Below, in pieces: positions 47,356 to 55,924 of a stretch of DNA of 64,000 nucleotides. Below the pieces are notes generated by a model that made no database searches, was not told the DNA's origin, and saw only the letters and a list, made by a program, of their open reading frames with translations. The translations under genes were made by a program, and so were the position numbers. Origin of the DNA: Telmatospirillum siberiense (lineage in GTDB: Bacteria; Pseudomonadota; Alphaproteobacteria; Rhodospirillales; Magnetospirillaceae); the NCBI RefSeq assembly GCF_002845745.1, contig NZ_PIUM01000003.1:1-64000 (forward strand), written 5' to 3'. Numbering within the stretch: position 1 is the first letter of the stretch; each line of letters begins with the position of its first letter.

Positions 47356-48423
47356 TTGAAAAATCGCAAGAAAGAGAAGGCCTTGGATATCAGAGATATC
47401 GCCAAGCACGCGAAAGTTTCCATCGCCACGGTGTCGCGTACGATCAACCATGTCTCCACCGTGGACCCGGATCTCGCCAAGCGCGTCTGGAAGGCCATCG
47501 ATGAGCTTGGATACTATCCGAATACGCAGGCCCGAACCCTGGTTTCCGGGAAAAGCCGAATTTTCGGCCTGGTCATCCCGGATATCACCAATCCATTCTT
47601 TCCGGGAATCGTTCAGGCATTCGAAGAAATCGCCATACAATACGATTATGAGATCCTTCTGACATCGACCGGCAATGATCAGCATCGCATGGAAAAGGCG
47701 ATCCGCCGCATGATCGAACGTCAGGTGGATGGGGTCGCCATCATGACCTTCGGCATGGAGGAGGAACTTCTCGAACACCTCCATTTCCGCAAGATGCCCC
47801 TTGTTTTCATTGATGTCGGCCCTCCTTTGCCCCTGGTCAGCAATATCCGCATCCAATACCAGATCGGCGTGCGTCAGGCGGTGCAGCATCTGGCGTCACA
47901 CCATCATCGGCGCATCGCTTTCGTATCCGGTCCGCCGGAACTGAAATCGGCAACGGCGCGGACCCTCGCCTTTCAAAACGCCATGGCTGAAAAAGGCCTC
48001 GAAGTACCGGATGGCATGATTGTCAGCGGCCATCACACCGTCGAGGGTGGACTGGCCGCCTTCGAACAACTGGCGGCCCGGACGGAACGGCCGACGGCCG
48101 TCATGTGCTCGAACGATGTCAGCGCCATCGGCGTCATGCGCAAGGCATATGAACTGGGGATTCAAGTCCCCGACGATCTCTCCGTTATCGGCTTCGACGA
48201 CATCCATCTGGCCGAATTCGTCATCCCACCTCTTACCTCGATCCGCATGTCGCAAACGGAACTGGCCCGCCTGGCCTTCCACGCCTTGTTGGCCGACGTG
48301 GAAAGGACGTCGCTGCCGCCGGCCGGTACCGAATATTTTCTGACCACCGAACTGGTCCTGAGGAAATCCACGGCCCCGGTCAGGAAGCCTGCCGCGGAGC
48401 CGAGCAAGACGCACCCTTTTTAA
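47356..48423 (+). CDS. LacI-family sugar regulator
   Basis: 355 residues from TTG 47356, which has GGAGG 8 nt upstream; the longer in-frame ATG-like frame from 47311 would add an unusual N-terminus. HTH: LDIRDIAKHAKVSIATVSRTINH, hinge with TLVSGKSRIFGLVIPDITNPFF, then a periplasmic-binding-protein-like ligand domain (AVMCSNDVSAIGVMRKAYELG, GFDDIHLAEFVIPPLTS). Proposed local repressor of the ara/ytf/gal operons through AAACGTTT sites. Overlaps no neighbour; 15 bp precede the MFS gene. Confidence 0.9.
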   Translation: MKNRKKEKALDIRDIAKHAKVSIATVSRTINHVSTVDPDLAKRVWKAIDELGYYPNTQARTLVSGKSRIFGLVIPDITNPFFPGIVQAFEEIAIQYDYEILLTSTGNDQHRMEKAIRRMIERQVDGVAIMTFGMEEELLEHLHFRKMPLVFIDVGPPLPLVSNIRIQYQIGVRQAVQHLASHHHRRIAFVSGPPELKSATARTLAFQNAMAEKGLEVPDGMIVSGHHTVEGGLAAFEQLAARTERPTAVMCSNDVSAIGVMRKAYELGIQVPDDLSVIGFDDIHLAEFVIPPLTSIRMSQTELARLAFHALLADVERTSLPPAGTEYFLTTELVLRKSTAPVRKPAAEPSKTHPF

Positions 48424-48438
48424 CGAACGACAAAGTCA

Positions 48439-49698
48439 ATGTTCCGAAAACCGACGACGCCGACCATCGTATTGCTTCTGTTGTGCCTGATGTACTTCAT
48501 CACTTATGTCGACCGGGTCAATGTCGGAACGGCCGCCAACGCCATCAAGACCGAGTTCCAGTTGAGCAATACAGAACTTGGGCTTGTCCTCTCGGGGTTC
48601 GCCTATCCTTACGCGCTGTTTCAAATTTTCGGCGGCTGGATTGGCGACCGTTTCGGTCCCCGTCGTACGCTGTTCGTCTGCGGTACCATCTGGGCCGTTT
48701 CGACCATGTTGACCGGTCTGGCGACGGGGTTGCTTTCCCTGTTCATCTTCCGCCTGGCGCTGGGCTTCGGCGAAGGAGCCACTTTCCCGACGGCGACGCG
48801 GGCCATGCAAAGCTGGGTGGCCGATGGCCGACGCAGCTTCGCCCAGGGACTGACCCATTCCTTCGCCCGTCTCGGCAATGCCATCACGCCACCGGTGGTG
48901 GCGGCCCTGATCGCCGCTCTGAACTGGCGTGGCGCCTTCATCGCACTGGGACTGTGCAGCCTGCTCTGGGTCATCGTATGGGGTTGGTATTTCCGGGATT
49001 CCCCCGCCGAACACAAAGGCGTGACCGCCGCCGATCTGGCACGGCTGCCGACGTCCGATGGAGCTTCCGGCCATAAGCGGAAAGCCCCGTGGGCACGATT
49101 GGCCCGACGGATCATGCCGGTAAGCGTGACCTATTTTTGCTACGCCTGGACCCTGTGGCTTTATCTGAACTGGCTTCCGTCATTCTTCCTGCAGGCCCAC
49201 GGCCTGGACCTCAAACAATCGGCCCTGTTCGCCTCGGGGGTGTTTTTCGCGGGCGTCGTCGGGGACACTCTGGGCGGCACGCTCAGCGACATGATTCTGA
49301 GACGGACCGGCAAGGTGAAGCTGGCCCGCCTGTCGATGATCCTGTCCGGTCTGGGAGGCGGAGCCATCTGTCTGCTTGCCGTTTTTCTGAGCGACGATCC
49401 GGGGGTCGTCGCCCTGCTCCTGTCGGCCGGCTTTTTCTTCCTGGAATTGACCATCGCCCCCATGTGGTCGATCCCCATGGATATCGCGCCGCAATATTCA
49501 GGAACGGCCAGCGGATTGATGAACACCGGCTCGGCGATGGCCGCGATCATCTCGCCATTGGCCTTCGGCTATGTCGTCGACGTCACCGGAAACTGGATAC
49601 TCCCCTTCGCCGGTTCGGTCATCCTCCTGCTCGTTGGTATCGGATCAGCCTTCCTCATGCACCCGGAACGACCGTTTCTGGATCTTCCGAACCGATAA
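48439..49698 (+). CDS. MFS transporter, anion:cation symporter (sugar-acid) type
   Basis: 419 residues, 12 predicted membrane segments. YFITYVDRVNVGTAANAIKTEF at the N-terminus is the signature of the ACS family (glucarate, galactonate, tartrate carriers); GDRFGPRRTLFVCG follows helix 2. It lies 15 bp after the LacI gene and is probably co-transcribed. A sugar acid such as galactonate or arabinonate is a reasonable guess but not provable here. Confidence 0.88.
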   Translation: MFRKPTTPTIVLLLLCLMYFITYVDRVNVGTAANAIKTEFQLSNTELGLVLSGFAYPYALFQIFGGWIGDRFGPRRTLFVCGTIWAVSTMLTGLATGLLSLFIFRLALGFGEGATFPTATRAMQSWVADGRRSFAQGLTHSFARLGNAITPPVVAALIAALNWRGAFIALGLCSLLWVIVWGWYFRDSPAEHKGVTAADLARLPTSDGASGHKRKAPWARLARRIMPVSVTYFCYAWTLWLYLNWLPSFFLQAHGLDLKQSALFASGVFFAGVVGDTLGGTLSDMILRRTGKVKLARLSMILSGLGGGAICLLAVFLSDDPGVVALLLSAGFFFLELTIAPMWSIPMDIAPQYSGTASGLMNTGSAMAAIISPLAFGYVVDVTGNWILPFAGSVILLLVGIGSAFLMHPERPFLDLPNR

Positions 49699-49730
49699 AA
49701 AAACCCTCCGGCGGAGGTTCCGCCGGAGGG
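49697..49730 (-). terminator. Rho-independent terminator of the cytochrome-porin operon
   Basis: 12-bp stem CCCTCCGGCGGA (49704-49715) and TCCGCCGGAGGG (49719-49730), loop GGT, followed on the minus strand by seven T residues. It lies 27 bp past the MtrB-like stop and may also slow plus-strand transcripts from the MFS gene. Confidence 0.85.
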
Positions 49731-49757
49731 GTCGCGATCGAATACCGCCGAGGCGCT

Positions 49758-52031
49758 TCAGAATTTGACGCGCATCGAGGTATAGAGGCTGTGCACGCGA
49801 TAGCTCGACCTGGATTCACCCGAACTCAAACTGGAGACGGAGCCGCTCGACAGAACGACGGGATCCCAACCATAGGACCAGTCGTTATCCTTGTAGAGAT
49901 CGAAGCCGTAGCCGGCCATGAACGAGATGGCGGGCGTCAATTGATATTCGCCCCGCACCTTAAGGCTGTGCATCGAGGATGAGACATTGGGCAGATTTTC
50001 GACGTTCTGATAACTCTGCGTCGTCGTCGTGCTGGTAATGCCGCCGAACATGTTGTAGCCGATGTCGCCGTAGCTGAAAGTGTACTCGGTGTCGAACTTC
50101 AAACGATCGGTGGCTTTCCAGATGAGCGCCGCGCCGGCCGAATGGATGCTGTCGGTCGTGTTGACATCCCAGCCCTGGCCGGTGCTGTACTTGGCCATGC
50201 CATTGCCGCCGTTATCATAATAGATCCTCTCATAGGTATAGAACCCATGCAGGTCGACACTCTGGGTTGGCGAATAGGTCACGTCCGGCCCGATCGAGGC
50301 GTTGGAGTCACGATTGGTGCCGGTCTGGCCGTTCAGGTAATGGTAATGGTTCTCCTCCAACTGGCCGTTCAATCCCACAGACCACTCCCGGGATGCCCGG
50401 TAATTGCTGCGCAGCTTGACCCGGTCAGAGGTACGGGGCGTCTGATAGAAGGCGCCCGATAACAGAGAATTCGCCACATATTCGTAGGTCCCGGTCCGCA
50501 CGCCATGCTCGTAGGCGACCGAATTGGTCAGCTTGGCGATCGAGGTGTTGCTCACCTTCATTGAGGCCGTGTTCTCGGAACTGTGTCCGACCCAGTAACC
50601 GATCGCACCACCGGCGGAAGCACCGGTGGTCGCCGTGACGCCGGCGTCGCGCCGAACGTCGTCATAAGCGTATCCGACGGTCACCTTGGTGCTGTCGAGG
50701 ACGTGGTAGCCCGCCTCCATGGCCACCTTCTGCTTGGTCCAGTTTTGGTTCTTCGTATGGTACTGGTTATACCAGATACTGTTGGATGCGGCCTCGAAAT
50801 AGCCGGCACCGTAAAGCGAAAGCGGATTGGAGCCCACCTCGCGCCCCTCGATGGCGTAGGTCGCCTTCAGATCCAGCTTGGGTATCGAACGGGAGTTGAT
50901 CGAAACATCCCCGTTGTAGACGCGAGCCATCTGATGCGTCGTGCTGCCACTGGGATTGAGAATCATCCCCCCGTATTGGTACAGTTGCGAGAGCGGTGTC
51001 GCGGTAATCGCCGGCAGGGACACGTTTGACGATTCCAGTCCATAACGGAAATCGGTATTGACCTGCGTGGCGCGAGTCAGGCTATAGGCCGCCATGCCGC
51101 TGACATAGTGCGCATCGTTGCTGGGCGGCAGGGAATAGACGCTGGTGAATTGCCCCTCATTCCGTGTCGGTTCGCCGTTATTGTCACTGGCGAAGAACGG
51201 CGCGACGAAGGCCGAGGTATTGTCGGTAAACTGCGAATAGTCGTAGCGCAGCAACGCTTGCAGACGCTCGGTATTGTATTCGCCCTGGATGCCGAACAAG
51301 TTGGTGTCGTAATCCACCGGCTCGGGAAAAGCCGTGCCGGCGGCCGAACCCTCCAGCGTCTGCAGCTTGGTCCCCTCCTTATGCTCATGCCGAAAATCGG
51401 AGGAGATGACCCAGTTGCCGATCAGGTATTTTCCGTCGACGCCACCGATATCCCGCCGGGTACCCGCAGTTTCCTTGAGCATGGGCAGGGTGTGGGTGGC
51501 GTAATAGTTCAGATTATGCCCGCTGCCGCTGGTCACCCCGTCATAGCCGCCGAACGCCTGCAATCCGGGCGCCAGCGCCCCGCTGCTGGTATAGGGCGAA
51601 TAGAAGGTCTGCCCCGTATAGGTGATGGCATCGTAAAAGGCATTGACCTTCCAGGTGCCCCGTTGTCCGGCCGTGACATTCACTTCGGATTCAGGGGCCA
51701 GGGCGTTGTTCGGCCCCTGGTGATCGAGCTGGAAGTCGAGATTTCGGCCGTCGGCCTCGAAATAATAGGTCCCGCCCGATTTGGGATCATCGCCGCCTTG
51801 CAGATGGAAGGCGCCGAGAGAACCGAATCCTCTCGAATCATGGCCGGTATAACGGCCGAATAGAGGAGAGGTTCCACTTTGGTAGCGAACGCCGACATCG
51901 ACCCAATTATTGTAGTCCGATGCCTGCGCCGACGAATCGCCGCTCTGGTCAAACCCTTGCGCGGCGACGGCCATGGGCACGAGGCAAACGCCGGCCAGTG
52001 CCATGACCCGAAGGCTGAGTTGTTTTTTCAT
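49758..52031 (-). CDS. MtrB/PioB-family decaheme-associated outer-membrane beta-barrel
   Basis: 757 residues. Signal peptide ending MAVAAQ, then a long repetitive beta-strand protein rich in alternating aromatic residues, ending YTSMRVKF (terminal Phe). Blocks such as SGGTYYFEADGRNLDFQLDHQGPNN and LEENHYHYLNGQTGTNRDS fit the MtrB/PioB family, which sheathes a decaheme cytochrome across the outer membrane. I see no CXXC near the mature N-terminus, unlike Shewanella MtrB. GAGGTG precedes ATG 52031. It is 28 bp downstream of the cytochrome gene. Confidence 0.9.
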   Translation of the reverse strand: MKKQLSLRVMALAGVCLVPMAVAAQGFDQSGDSSAQASDYNNWVDVGVRYQSGTSPLFGRYTGHDSRGFGSLGAFHLQGGDDPKSGGTYYFEADGRNLDFQLDHQGPNNALAPESEVNVTAGQRGTWKVNAFYDAITYTGQTFYSPYTSSGALAPGLQAFGGYDGVTSGSGHNLNYYATHTLPMLKETAGTRRDIGGVDGKYLIGNWVISSDFRHEHKEGTKLQTLEGSAAGTAFPEPVDYDTNLFGIQGEYNTERLQALLRYDYSQFTDNTSAFVAPFFASDNNGEPTRNEGQFTSVYSLPPSNDAHYVSGMAAYSLTRATQVNTDFRYGLESSNVSLPAITATPLSQLYQYGGMILNPSGSTTHQMARVYNGDVSINSRSIPKLDLKATYAIEGREVGSNPLSLYGAGYFEAASNSIWYNQYHTKNQNWTKQKVAMEAGYHVLDSTKVTVGYAYDDVRRDAGVTATTGASAGGAIGYWVGHSSENTASMKVSNTSIAKLTNSVAYEHGVRTGTYEYVANSLLSGAFYQTPRTSDRVKLRSNYRASREWSVGLNGQLEENHYHYLNGQTGTNRDSNASIGPDVTYSPTQSVDLHGFYTYERIYYDNGGNGMAKYSTGQGWDVNTTDSIHSAGAALIWKATDRLKFDTEYTFSYGDIGYNMFGGITSTTTTQSYQNVENLPNVSSSMHSLKVRGEYQLTPAISFMAGYGFDLYKDNDWSYGWDPVVLSSGSVSSLSSGESRSSYRVHSLYTSMRVKF

Positions 52032-52059
52032 CTTACACCTCATTCATCCGATCTTGACG

Positions 52060-53019
52060 TCAGCGAAGGAAAGCTTCGCCGGCCGGACTGTTGGAGCCAT
52101 GGATATTGGAATGGCAGTTGAGGCAGCTTCGATTGGTCAGGTAGTAGCTTTGCGTATGCCCGCCCGCCAGGGACGATTTGCCGCCGAACCAGCCACCGCT
52201 TTGGTTCGAGTTATCGCTGGCGCTATGACAACTCGAACAAAGGAAGGGTTGCCGTTCCGTCAGCAACGCGGCTTGCGGCGATCCATGAGGAGCGTGGCAG
52301 TTGTCGCAGTTCTCGCGAACCGGCTGATGCTCGAAGATGTAGGGTCCGCGCTTCTCGGCGTGGCAGGTGTAGCAGGTCGCATTGATGGTGAAGCCCTTGA
52401 CCAGCTTCGGTCCCGGCGAGCCATGAACGTTATGGCAGTCCGCGCAGGAGACTTTCCCTTCCCGCACGGGATGGTGCGAATACTGGAAGCTGTCGGCCCG
52501 CTCCTTCGCATGACAGGTAAAGCAGACCTCGGGCTGGGTCGTCTTGACCAGGACCGGGTCTTTCTCCGCATGCACGGTGTGGCAGGCATTGCAGGCGACG
52601 TTATTCGCCTCATGCTGGCTCCCCACCCACTTCATCCGCTGGCCGCCACGATGGCAACCGACGCAGACCTCCGCCCGTGCTTCGGCCGGAGAGGCATCGG
52701 GCCCGGAGAACACCACGCCCGGCGGCGTCCGTTTCTGCCCCTTGGGCGGACGATTGCTCGCATGTGCGGCGCTTGGCCCGTGACAGGACTCGCAACCATG
52801 GGTTGCCGCAGGTGTCCGCGCATCACCCTTGACCGCATGCGGCGTTTTCATAATGGCATTGTAAGGAGCCTCATCATGACATTTGAGGCAGGTCTGATCC
52901 CCCTTCTCCGAGTAAAGAGCCGTGCCTTCCGGCGCCGCCCCCTCCGCGGCATATCCATTCGCGGCCCACAGAGCAGCGGAACCGCAGAGGAGACCGATCA
53001 CTACATTTTTTATGCTCAT
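52060..53019 (-). CDS. Decaheme c-type cytochrome, DmsE/MtrA/PioA family
   Basis: 319 residues. A signal peptide is followed by exactly ten CXXCH haem-binding motifs: CLKCH, CESCH, CVGCH, CNACH, CFTCH, CADCH, CYTCH, CDNCH, CSSCH and CLNCH. Size and count match MtrA/DmsE. The mature protein should lie inside the MtrB-like barrel and move electrons between periplasm and cell exterior. No outer-surface cytochrome (MtrC/OmcA), PioC or DmsAB is in the window, so the direction (Fe(II) oxidation or mineral/DMSO reduction) is unresolved. Confidence 0.94.
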   Translation of the reverse strand: MSIKNVVIGLLCGSAALWAANGYAAEGAAPEGTALYSEKGDQTCLKCHDEAPYNAIMKTPHAVKGDARTPAATHGCESCHGPSAAHASNRPPKGQKRTPPGVVFSGPDASPAEARAEVCVGCHRGGQRMKWVGSQHEANNVACNACHTVHAEKDPVLVKTTQPEVCFTCHAKERADSFQYSHHPVREGKVSCADCHNVHGSPGPKLVKGFTINATCYTCHAEKRGPYIFEHQPVRENCDNCHAPHGSPQAALLTERQPFLCSSCHSASDNSNQSGGWFGGKSSLAGGHTQSYYLTNRSCLNCHSNIHGSNSPAGEAFLR

Positions 53020-53168
53020 AGCTTCCCCTCAGCTTCAGTATCAGAAACAAACGCTAGAATCTGTTCCTGAGCAATACGAACTTCTGAGAAGATGGCACAA
53101 ATAAACAGTCACAATGAAAGCATATTAGCAGCTTTCATTACGCATATTACTTTATGTGCGTTGGTTAA

Positions 53169-53216
53169 TGACCGATAAATTCAGAATGCCCATCGATCAA
53201 CCGGTCATTTTTGACC
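53169..53216. promoter_or_regulatory. TGACC half-site cluster upstream of the cytochrome gene
   Basis: AATGACCG (53167-53174) mirrors CGGTCATT (53202-53209), and GGTCA-TTTT-TGACC (53203-53216) is a compact inverted repeat. The cluster is 150-200 bp upstream of the decaheme cytochrome ATG. Confidence 0.45.
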
Positions 53217-53576
53217 ATTCGTTTCCACCATCTATGGAATTAATTATATGTCACGCTCTCCACACCGAGTAAAACGAATGTGACATTTTTCCTGTGGTCA
53301 TTCGGTTTTCGTGCACATTCTTTCACCACAGTTGCAAAAAAAACACACACCCTTCCCTTCCAACGCCGCCCCCGCCGACATTCCAAAACGGAAAGAATGA
53401 GAGATCTCGAATAAACCAACCTTTAGTATTAATACCAAAGTGATGCATGATCATCGAACCGGTTAGGTATGGAATCCCCCGCCGGATCGCTTCCGCTTTC
53501 AGCACCATTTGGTCATGCAGGCTGGGCATCGAGGTCGCCATGGAAAGGTGAAAAGCCTCGTCTTCCGCCACTTTCC

Positions 53577-53590
53577 TTGTATATTGTATA
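53577..53590 (+). promoter_or_regulatory. Tandem TTGTATA repeat before the GntR gene
   Basis: TTGTATA occurs twice in a row, 36 bp before the TTG start. The same heptamer, inverted, is found in the palindrome upstream of mdcA (59688-59694), suggesting autoregulation by the GntR protein. Confidence 0.45.
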
Positions 53591-53625
53591 TTCTATTCAG
53601 GACGTCATCGCGAAAGGGATGTCTG

Positions 53626-54300
53626 TTGAACGAGATCATCGGACAAAAATTGTCCGAGCAATTGCGCGAACGCATCGAGGACCGGATCATAACCGGCGTT
53701 TATCGGCCGGGAATGCGTCTCGACGAAACCGAATTGGCGGCATTTTTCGGCGTATCGCGAACCCCAATCCGCGAAGCGCTCATCCAATTGGCCTCGACCG
53801 GCGTCATCGAGATGCGGCCGCGGCGGGGGGCCGTGGTCGCGCAGGTGGCGCCGGACCGGCTTCAGGAAATGTTCGACGTCATGGCCGAATTGGAGGCGAT
53901 GTGCGCAAGCCTGACCGCCCGAACGATCAGCGACGGCGAACGCCGGGAATTGATCGCGGCCCACCAGGCTTGCCAGACCGCGTTGAAGGAAAACGATCCC
54001 GACACCTATTACCGCGTCAACGAGGCGTTCCACCAAACACTTTACCGTCTCAGCCATAACGGATTTCTGGCCGAGCAGGCCCTGGCGCTGCAGCGACGCC
54101 TGCGGCCCTTCCGACGTCTGCAATTGCGGATGCCGGGACGCATGGCCTCGTCCTTCGGAGAACATTCGGAAGTGCTGGAGGCGATCCTGGCCGGAAATCC
54201 GGCAGGAGCGGCCGATTGTCTGCGCTCGCATGTCTGTATGCAAGGCGATCGCTTCGCCAATCTGTTGGCCCTGATCGAAAGCGAAAGCGCGGTGGCGTGA
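53626..54300 (+). CDS. GntR-family (FCD domain) regulator, probable malonate-operon regulator
   Basis: 224 residues from TTG 53626 with AAGGGAT just upstream; the open frame extends further without a plausible start. N-terminal winged helix: RIEDRIITGVYRPGMRLDETELAAFFGVSRTPIREALIQLASTG; C-terminal FCD ligand domain with metal-site His residues (NEAFHQTLYRLS, FGEHSEVLEAIL, RSHV). It converges on mdcH. GntR/FCD proteins commonly control malonate genes, so regulation of mdcACDEGH is likely. Confidence 0.88.
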   Translation: MNEIIGQKLSEQLRERIEDRIITGVYRPGMRLDETELAAFFGVSRTPIREALIQLASTGVIEMRPRRGAVVAQVAPDRLQEMFDVMAELEAMCASLTARTISDGERRELIAAHQACQTALKENDPDTYYRVNEAFHQTLYRLSHNGFLAEQALALQRRLRPFRRLQLRMPGRMASSFGEHSEVLEAILAGNPAGAADCLRSHVCMQGDRFANLLALIESESAVA

Positions 54301-54313
54301 TCCGGCCTTGAAA

Positions 54314-54334
54314 GGACGGCCACGCTCGCCGTCC
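54314..54334. terminator. Hairpin between convergent gntR and mdcH
   Basis: GGACGGC-CACGCTC-GCCGTCC, with outer CCGGCC/GGCCTGG complementarity. No T-run, so it is a weak candidate for bidirectional termination in the 44-bp gap. Confidence 0.35.
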
Positions 54335-54344
54335 GGCCTGGAAA

Positions 54345-55286
54345 TTATCGCTCTTCGTCCAGGCGCCGCTCGCGGTCGGCCAGGATGGTGATGGTTTCAA
54401 GCGGGGTTTCCTCGGCGGCGATGGCACGCGCGTCATCGAACACGGCAGCCGCCAGATTGGTCAGGACGTGACCCGGCGGCATTTCAATAAATAACCGGGC
54501 CCCCAATTCGTAGAGCAGCACGCTGCCGTCGTGCCATCGCACCGGATACATGACATTCCCGGCAAGATCGGCGCGGATCAACTCGGGGTCGCGCGTCGCT
54601 CGCGCCCGCCGATTGTCGACATAGACGCATTCGGGTATTGCCATCGGGATCTCGGCGATGGCCTTGGCCAGAACCCGGGCAACCTTTTCCAACAGCGGAC
54701 AATGGGATGGTACGCCGACCGCCATCCGCTCGGCCTTGCGGGCACCGGCGGCGCGTGCCAGGCCGAGGATGGCCTCGAGGCCATCCTCGGCGCCGGCGAT
54801 GACGAATTGCGTCGGCGCATTGAGATTGGCCAGATAAACCGGCGCCGCCTGATCAAAATTTTCCTCGATCAGGCCGGCCAGGCGCCGCTCGTCCAATCCG
54901 ACCACGGCAGCCAAGCCATAACCGGTGGGATAGGCCTGTTCCATCAATTGAGCGCGCAGGCGAACCAGCGGCAATCCGTCGGCAAAGGTCAGGGAGCCAC
55001 CGGCGATGGCCGCGCTGAAGGCACCGACCGACAAACCGGCAACGCCATCGGGGCGAACGCCGCTTGCCCCAGCCAGCCTGGCAAGGGCAACACCGGCCGT
55101 GACCGTCGCGATCTGCACGGCGACCGTCGAGGCCAAAGCCCCCGCGTCATCGAGGGCGAGGACATCCTGTCCCAGGATTTCACCGGCTTCGGCCAGGGTG
55201 GCGGCGACGACCGGATGGTCGGGCAGACGGTGAAGGAAGCCGGGCGTCTGGGCGCCTTGTCCGGGAAACAGGAACGCAATGCTCAT
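54345..55286 (-). CDS. mdcH: Malonate decarboxylase malonyl-CoA:ACP transacylase (epsilon subunit)
   Basis: 313 residues of the acyltransferase fold: FLFPGQGAQTPGF at the start, catalytic Ser in GLSVGAFSAA, catalytic His in GVPSHCPLL. It loads malonyl from CoA onto the carrier subunit to start the decarboxylation cycle. ATG 55286 overlaps the mdcG stop (ATGA). Last gene of the operon. Confidence 0.92.
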   Translation of the reverse strand: MSIAFLFPGQGAQTPGFLHRLPDHPVVAATLAEAGEILGQDVLALDDAGALASTVAVQIATVTAGVALARLAGASGVRPDGVAGLSVGAFSAAIAGGSLTFADGLPLVRLRAQLMEQAYPTGYGLAAVVGLDERRLAGLIEENFDQAAPVYLANLNAPTQFVIAGAEDGLEAILGLARAAGARKAERMAVGVPSHCPLLEKVARVLAKAIAEIPMAIPECVYVDNRRARATRDPELIRADLAGNVMYPVRWHDGSVLLYELGARLFIEMPPGHVLTNLAAAVFDDARAIAAEETPLETITILADRERRLDEER

Positions 55287-55924
55287 CGCCGTTGATCCTT
55301 CCATGGATTCTCGATCAATTCCACGCCGGTCAACGTCCGCAAGGCGATGCGGCGGGGCGCCCGGGCGAATTCGGCCAGGGCGACCCAACCGGACGTCAGC
55401 GCCATCTGCCCGTCGATACGGACCGGGAAGGCGCCGAGGGCATCGTGAAGTCGAGCGATGTTTTGCGGTGTCGGAGGGGCATGGGGGCAGATCAGAAGAT
55501 CGATATCGCTGGCCGCCGTCATCGTCGGCTTGCCGCTGGCCAATTCGAACCCGGCGCTCCCCGTCGGTCCCCAGGGAAGTCCGGCCTCGACCATCAGAAC
55601 ATCAATGGCGGCCAGGATGGTGAAATGAGGAAGCTCGGCGGCACGTGGCGCCGTACGCCACGCCGCGCGGGCCGTCAGATCCTGCGGCCGAACGACACGG
55701 CGTACGCATTTTTCATCCAGCCAGCCGGCAAAACGGCGTTCGCGGCCGACGCCACGAACGCCTATCGGAAGACGCCCGCCTGAAATAGGAACCCGCCGAA
55801 CCACCACCAGCGGAGCGGCGGCCAGGCTTTCAGGCACCCAGGCGGGAAGCGGACCATCGCCGACGATGGCGTCGATCCGCTCCGGTTCCACCAGATCGTG
55901 CGGACGGATCAGGGCGCCGCCCAT
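55283..55924 (-). CDS. mdcG: Phosphoribosyl-dephospho-CoA transferase (malonate decarboxylase holo-ACP synthase)
   Basis: 213 residues. Nucleotidyltransferase-like ASDIDLLICPH (metal-binding Asp pair) about residue 140, with RPHDLVEP and WGPTGSAGFELASG typical of MdcG. It attaches the triphosphoribosyl-dephospho-CoA prosthetic group to MdcC. Overlaps mdcE by 16 bp and mdcH by 4 bp. The enzyme that makes its substrate, MdcB, is not encoded here. Confidence 0.88.
   Translation of the reverse strand: MGGALIRPHDLVEPERIDAIVGDGPLPAWVPESLAAAPLVVVRRVPISGGRLPIGVRGVGRERRFAGWLDEKCVRRVVRPQDLTARAAWRTAPRAAELPHFTILAAIDVLMVEAGLPWGPTGSAGFELASGKPTMTAASDIDLLICPHAPPTPQNIARLHDALGAFPVRIDGQMALTSGWVALAEFARAPRRIALRTLTGVELIENPWKDQRR

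Larger units (their letters stand above)
53020..53625. promoter_or_regulatory. AT-rich divergent region between cytochrome and GntR genes
   Basis: 606 bp without a credible gene. Contains AATGAAAGC (53113-53121) with GCTTTCATT (53131-53139); three TGACC half-sites at 53169, 53203 (inverted) and 53212; and the tandem TTGTATA repeat at 53577-53590 just before the GntR gene. The composition is markedly more AT-rich than the genes around it. Confidence 0.55.

Noticed and set aside
53085-53110. Possible sigma-54 element TGGCAC before the cytochrome operon
   Set aside because: The matching -12 TTGC element is absent at the right spacing and the orientation is opposite to the cytochrome gene.
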